The notes under the pieces: model-generated
Told to the model about the DNA's origin: nothing
The model's input: only the letters and a program-made list of their open reading frames with translations
The model's database searches: none
Made by a program: the position numbers and the translations under genes
DNA from: Anaerolineae bacterium
GTDB lineage: Bacteria > Chloroflexota > Anaerolineae > JAFGEY01
Assembly (NCBI GenBank): GCA_016931365.1
Contig: JAFGEY010000557.1
Location: 1-36,025, forward strand
Direction of reading: 5' to 3'
Length of the DNA: 36,025 nt
Part shown: positions 34,187 through 36,025 of the stretch, in pieces
How the letters are laid out: each line of letters starts with the position of its first letter
Numbering within the stretch: position 1 is the first letter of the stretch

Positions 34187-36025
34187 ATGAATATGAGGCG
34201 AACAAAAGACGTGTCTGCAAACGAGAGAGCTGGGGGGGTGCGTGACGAGTCTGGTCAGAGCATCATCCTGATCGCTTTTGCCTTTGTCACTTTGTTGATC
34301 GTCATCGGACTGGCCATCGACCTGGGTTTGATGTACATCGAGCGCATCAAGCTGGGCAAAGCCTGCGATGCCGCGGCGCTCGCCGCAGCCCAGGACCTGC
34401 CCTTTGAAGAATTTGCCACCCAGCGGGCGATGGAGTACCTGCAAGAGAACGGCTACGGGCCGGAAACCACCACCCTGGACGTAGTGGCTGTCAAGGGCAA
34501 CTCGTTCGAGGCCGAGTTCGAGCAGTGGTGGAACAGCCAGAACGGTTTGGACGGCGCCAGAGTGGTGGGCACCGTAACCATCAACACAGCGGACTTTAGG
34601 ACCAAAGTGGGCGGGAAGGAACAGCCCGCCGACAAGATCCGTGTGTCCGGCCTGGTGAACGTGCCGATGAACTTTATGCAATTTGCCGGGTTTCGCACCG
34701 TGCCGGTGTCGGCCAGCGCGCTGGCCGAAAATGTGAGCAGCCTGGACATCATGTTCGTTTACGACTATTCCGGCTCGATGCTCTTTGACACCCGCTGCTA
34801 CGGCTGCTATGAGCAGGATATCAACTATTCGACGGGCGAGTTTGTCGAGTATCCGGCGGGCACGCGGCGCTATCTGCCCTTCCCGGACTGGATTCGCAGC
34901 CCCCAGCCCGCAGTGACCTATAACGGGCATCGCATCTTGACCCAGGAGGCCGAGTTCTTTGCCAACAATACGTCGTACGGCGGCGAGTACGACTATAAAC
35001 GCGACAACTATGTGCGCGGCAATACGTACTGGACGCTGCAGCGGGTCCAAGATTCGCACGCGTCGGGCTATAGCGCCGAGTCGGGCGACGGGCGCGGCGC
35101 GCACATGATGCTCGGCCCTCAAGATTTGGACGCACTGGATGGCTACTCGACGATGGCCCTGGCCAAGGCCAAGGCGCCGCGAATGGATTACGCTTTCGAT
35201 CTCCCGACGACGGGCACCTGGTACGTCTGGATCCGCGCCCAATGCGGGCGCAACAACGCCGGCTATTCCGGTTCGGCAAATGGGTGCGCCGTGCACTGGG
35301 GCGTGGACGAGACGCCGATCGGCTCAACCACGGCCGCGATGTTTAACTACAAGTATCCAGATTATCGCGCGGGCTCGGTTCCCCAACTGTCTAACGAGTA
35401 TGCCTGGTCTATGCCCTGGGAATGGGTGCGGCTGGGCAGCTTTAGTGTGACCTCGCTCGGCGTGCGGCACGTCAATTTGTGGGGCGGCGGGCTGGGCTTC
35501 AAGGTCGACAAAATCTTGATCACCACCAACCCCGAGGCAGACAGCACCAGGGACAACGCGCCCAGCTTTATCGTCAACACGACGACCACCCCGGGTATGT
35601 CGGGCACAACGACCTGGAATAACGTCAAAAGCAAGCCGGGCGGCAGCTATCTGACCTATTCTTACAGCGGCCAGTACGGCGGCCCGCCGGATTCGGGCGA
35701 CCGCGACAGCATCATCGCCAAGGATGCCAAGCTCGATTTTGACTTTGCCACTACCCCGTGCAACCCCAACTATGGGGCGCTGTATCACGACGATTTCAAC
35801 GGCGACGGCACGATCAGCAAGCTGGAATCGTGCGACAACCGCAATGATGACCTCTTTGATGACCTGCAGCCGATCCGCTTTTCCAAGGTGGCGGCGCAGA
35901 ACTTTATCAAGCGGCTCAGTGCGCGCTATGACCAGGTGGGATTTGTGAGATATTCAGCCAGCGGCCAGATCATCCGCGAGTTGGCCTGCATCCTCACCCC
36001 GGCGCGCGGCACCGACCGTATGCCG
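34187..36025 (+). CDS. TadG-like protein with interrupted VWA domain (3' end outside window)
   Basis: Open from ATG 34187 to the window end (613 residues so far). The N-terminus GQSIILIAFAFVTLLIVIGL followed by AIDLGLMY is the TadG/Tad_N membrane helix, then AACDAAALAA-like sequence (KACDAAALAAAQD). VSSLDIMFVYDYSGSM (to about 199) is the first strand and MIDAS motif DxSxS of a von Willebrand A domain. Instead of the usual helix, about 350 residues follow, including a beta-rich block (GYSTMALAKAKAPRMDYAF to LGFKVDKILITTNP, about 314-450) like carbohydrate-binding modules, and DDFNGDGTISKLES (about 535-548), an EF-hand-like calcium loop. The VWA pattern resumes at IRFSKVAAQNFIKRLSARYD and VGFVRYSA. 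GGAGG (34176-34180) favours ATG 34187; ATG 34184 is also possible. Confidence 0.85.
   Translation, partial: MNMRRTKDVSANERAGGVRDESGQSIILIAFAFVTLLIVIGLAIDLGLMYIERIKLGKACDAAALAAAQDLPFEEFATQRAMEYLQENGYGPETTTLDVVAVKGNSFEAEFEQWWNSQNGLDGARVVGTVTINTADFRTKVGGKEQPADKIRVSGLVNVPMNFMQFAGFRTVPVSASALAENVSSLDIMFVYDYSGSMLFDTRCYGCYEQDINYSTGEFVEYPAGTRRYLPFPDWIRSPQPAVTYNGHRILTQEAEFFANNTSYGGEYDYKRDNYVRGNTYWTLQRVQDSHASGYSAESGDGRGAHMMLGPQDLDALDGYSTMALAKAKAPRMDYAFDLPTTGTWYVWIRAQCGRNNAGYSGSANGCAVHWGVDETPIGSTTAAMFNYKYPDYRAGSVPQLSNEYAWSMPWEWVRLGSFSVTSLGVRHVNLWGGGLGFKVDKILITTNPEADSTRDNAPSFIVNTTTTPGMSGTTTWNNVKSKPGGSYLTYSYSGQYGGPPDSGDRDSIIAKDAKLDFDFATTPCNPNYGALYHDDFNGDGTISKLESCDNRNDDLFDDLQPIRFSKVAAQNFIKRLSARYDQVGFVRYSASGQIIRELACILTPARGTDRMP

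Noticed and set aside
33566..35296. Long open frame (about 576 codons) on the minus strand
   Set aside because: It is antisense to the TadE-like and TadG-like genes, has no ribosome site, and lacks recognisable motifs, whereas the plus strand has clear TadE, Tad_N and VWA motifs.
35788..35829. Dockerin domain in the TadG-like protein
   Set aside because: Only one calcium-loop-like DFNGDGTISKLES is visible; dockerins need two, and no cohesin context exists. Kept only as an EF-hand-like loop.

Overview
The window most resembles a member of the Chloroflexota (Anaerolineae-like). The reasons are a dnaG-rpoD operon whose DnaG has a [14 protein letters not shown] zinc loop, many large GT-C membrane glycosyltransferases, TadE/TadG-like secreted proteins with Thr/Pro linkers, a secreted protein ending in the tail KVYLPIVLKNYY, and scattered palindromic repeats of the GGACTTGCAGAGTCC and GGCGGGTT-AACCCGCC kinds. 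This assignment is inference from gene content; no 16S gene or ribosomal protein is present.

Region 1 (1-6000) is mostly on the minus strand. It holds the end of an unidentified plus-strand gene, an APH/CHK-like phosphotransferase, tRNA-Asn(GTT) with its own strong promoter, rpoD and dnaG. dnaG and rpoD form the classic macromolecular-synthesis operon behind a near-consensus sigma-70 promoter. dnaG carries two in-frame palindromic repeat insertions.

Region 2 (6044-24482) is an 18-kb plus-strand run of thirteen tightly packed or overlapping genes for a cell-surface glycan. It encodes a UPF0104 flippase-like protein, seven large GT-C type membrane proteins (including two pairs of paralogues), a Dpm1-like GT2, a SAM methyltransferase, a fused class-II glutaminase/WbpG-PseA-type sugar amidotransferase, a Wzx-like flippase and a small two-helix membrane protein. 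A plausible flow is that the GT2 charges a polyprenyl phosphate with sugar, flippases expose lipid-linked sugars, and GT-C enzymes transfer them outside the membrane; the amidotransferase and methyltransferase would modify the sugars.

Region 3 (24483-26410) is a NarL-type response regulator with a soluble DegS/LiaS-type histidine kinase, preceded by a good promoter with repeated TTGGCAAA boxes and closed by a terminator-like hairpin.

Region 4 (26448-36025) is a secreted/pilus-like module: a TadE-like pilin-domain protein with a long CARDB/jelly-roll passenger, two secreted beta-rich proteins, a membrane-anchored protein, a short TadE-like protein, and a TadG-like protein (cut by the window end) whose von Willebrand A domain appears to be interrupted by a carbohydrate-binding-like insert and an EF-hand-like loop. 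Two structured repeat elements lie in the intergenic regions. The glycan cluster, two-component system and Tad-like genes may work together in building a glycosylated surface structure, but the sequence alone only shows that they are neighbours.
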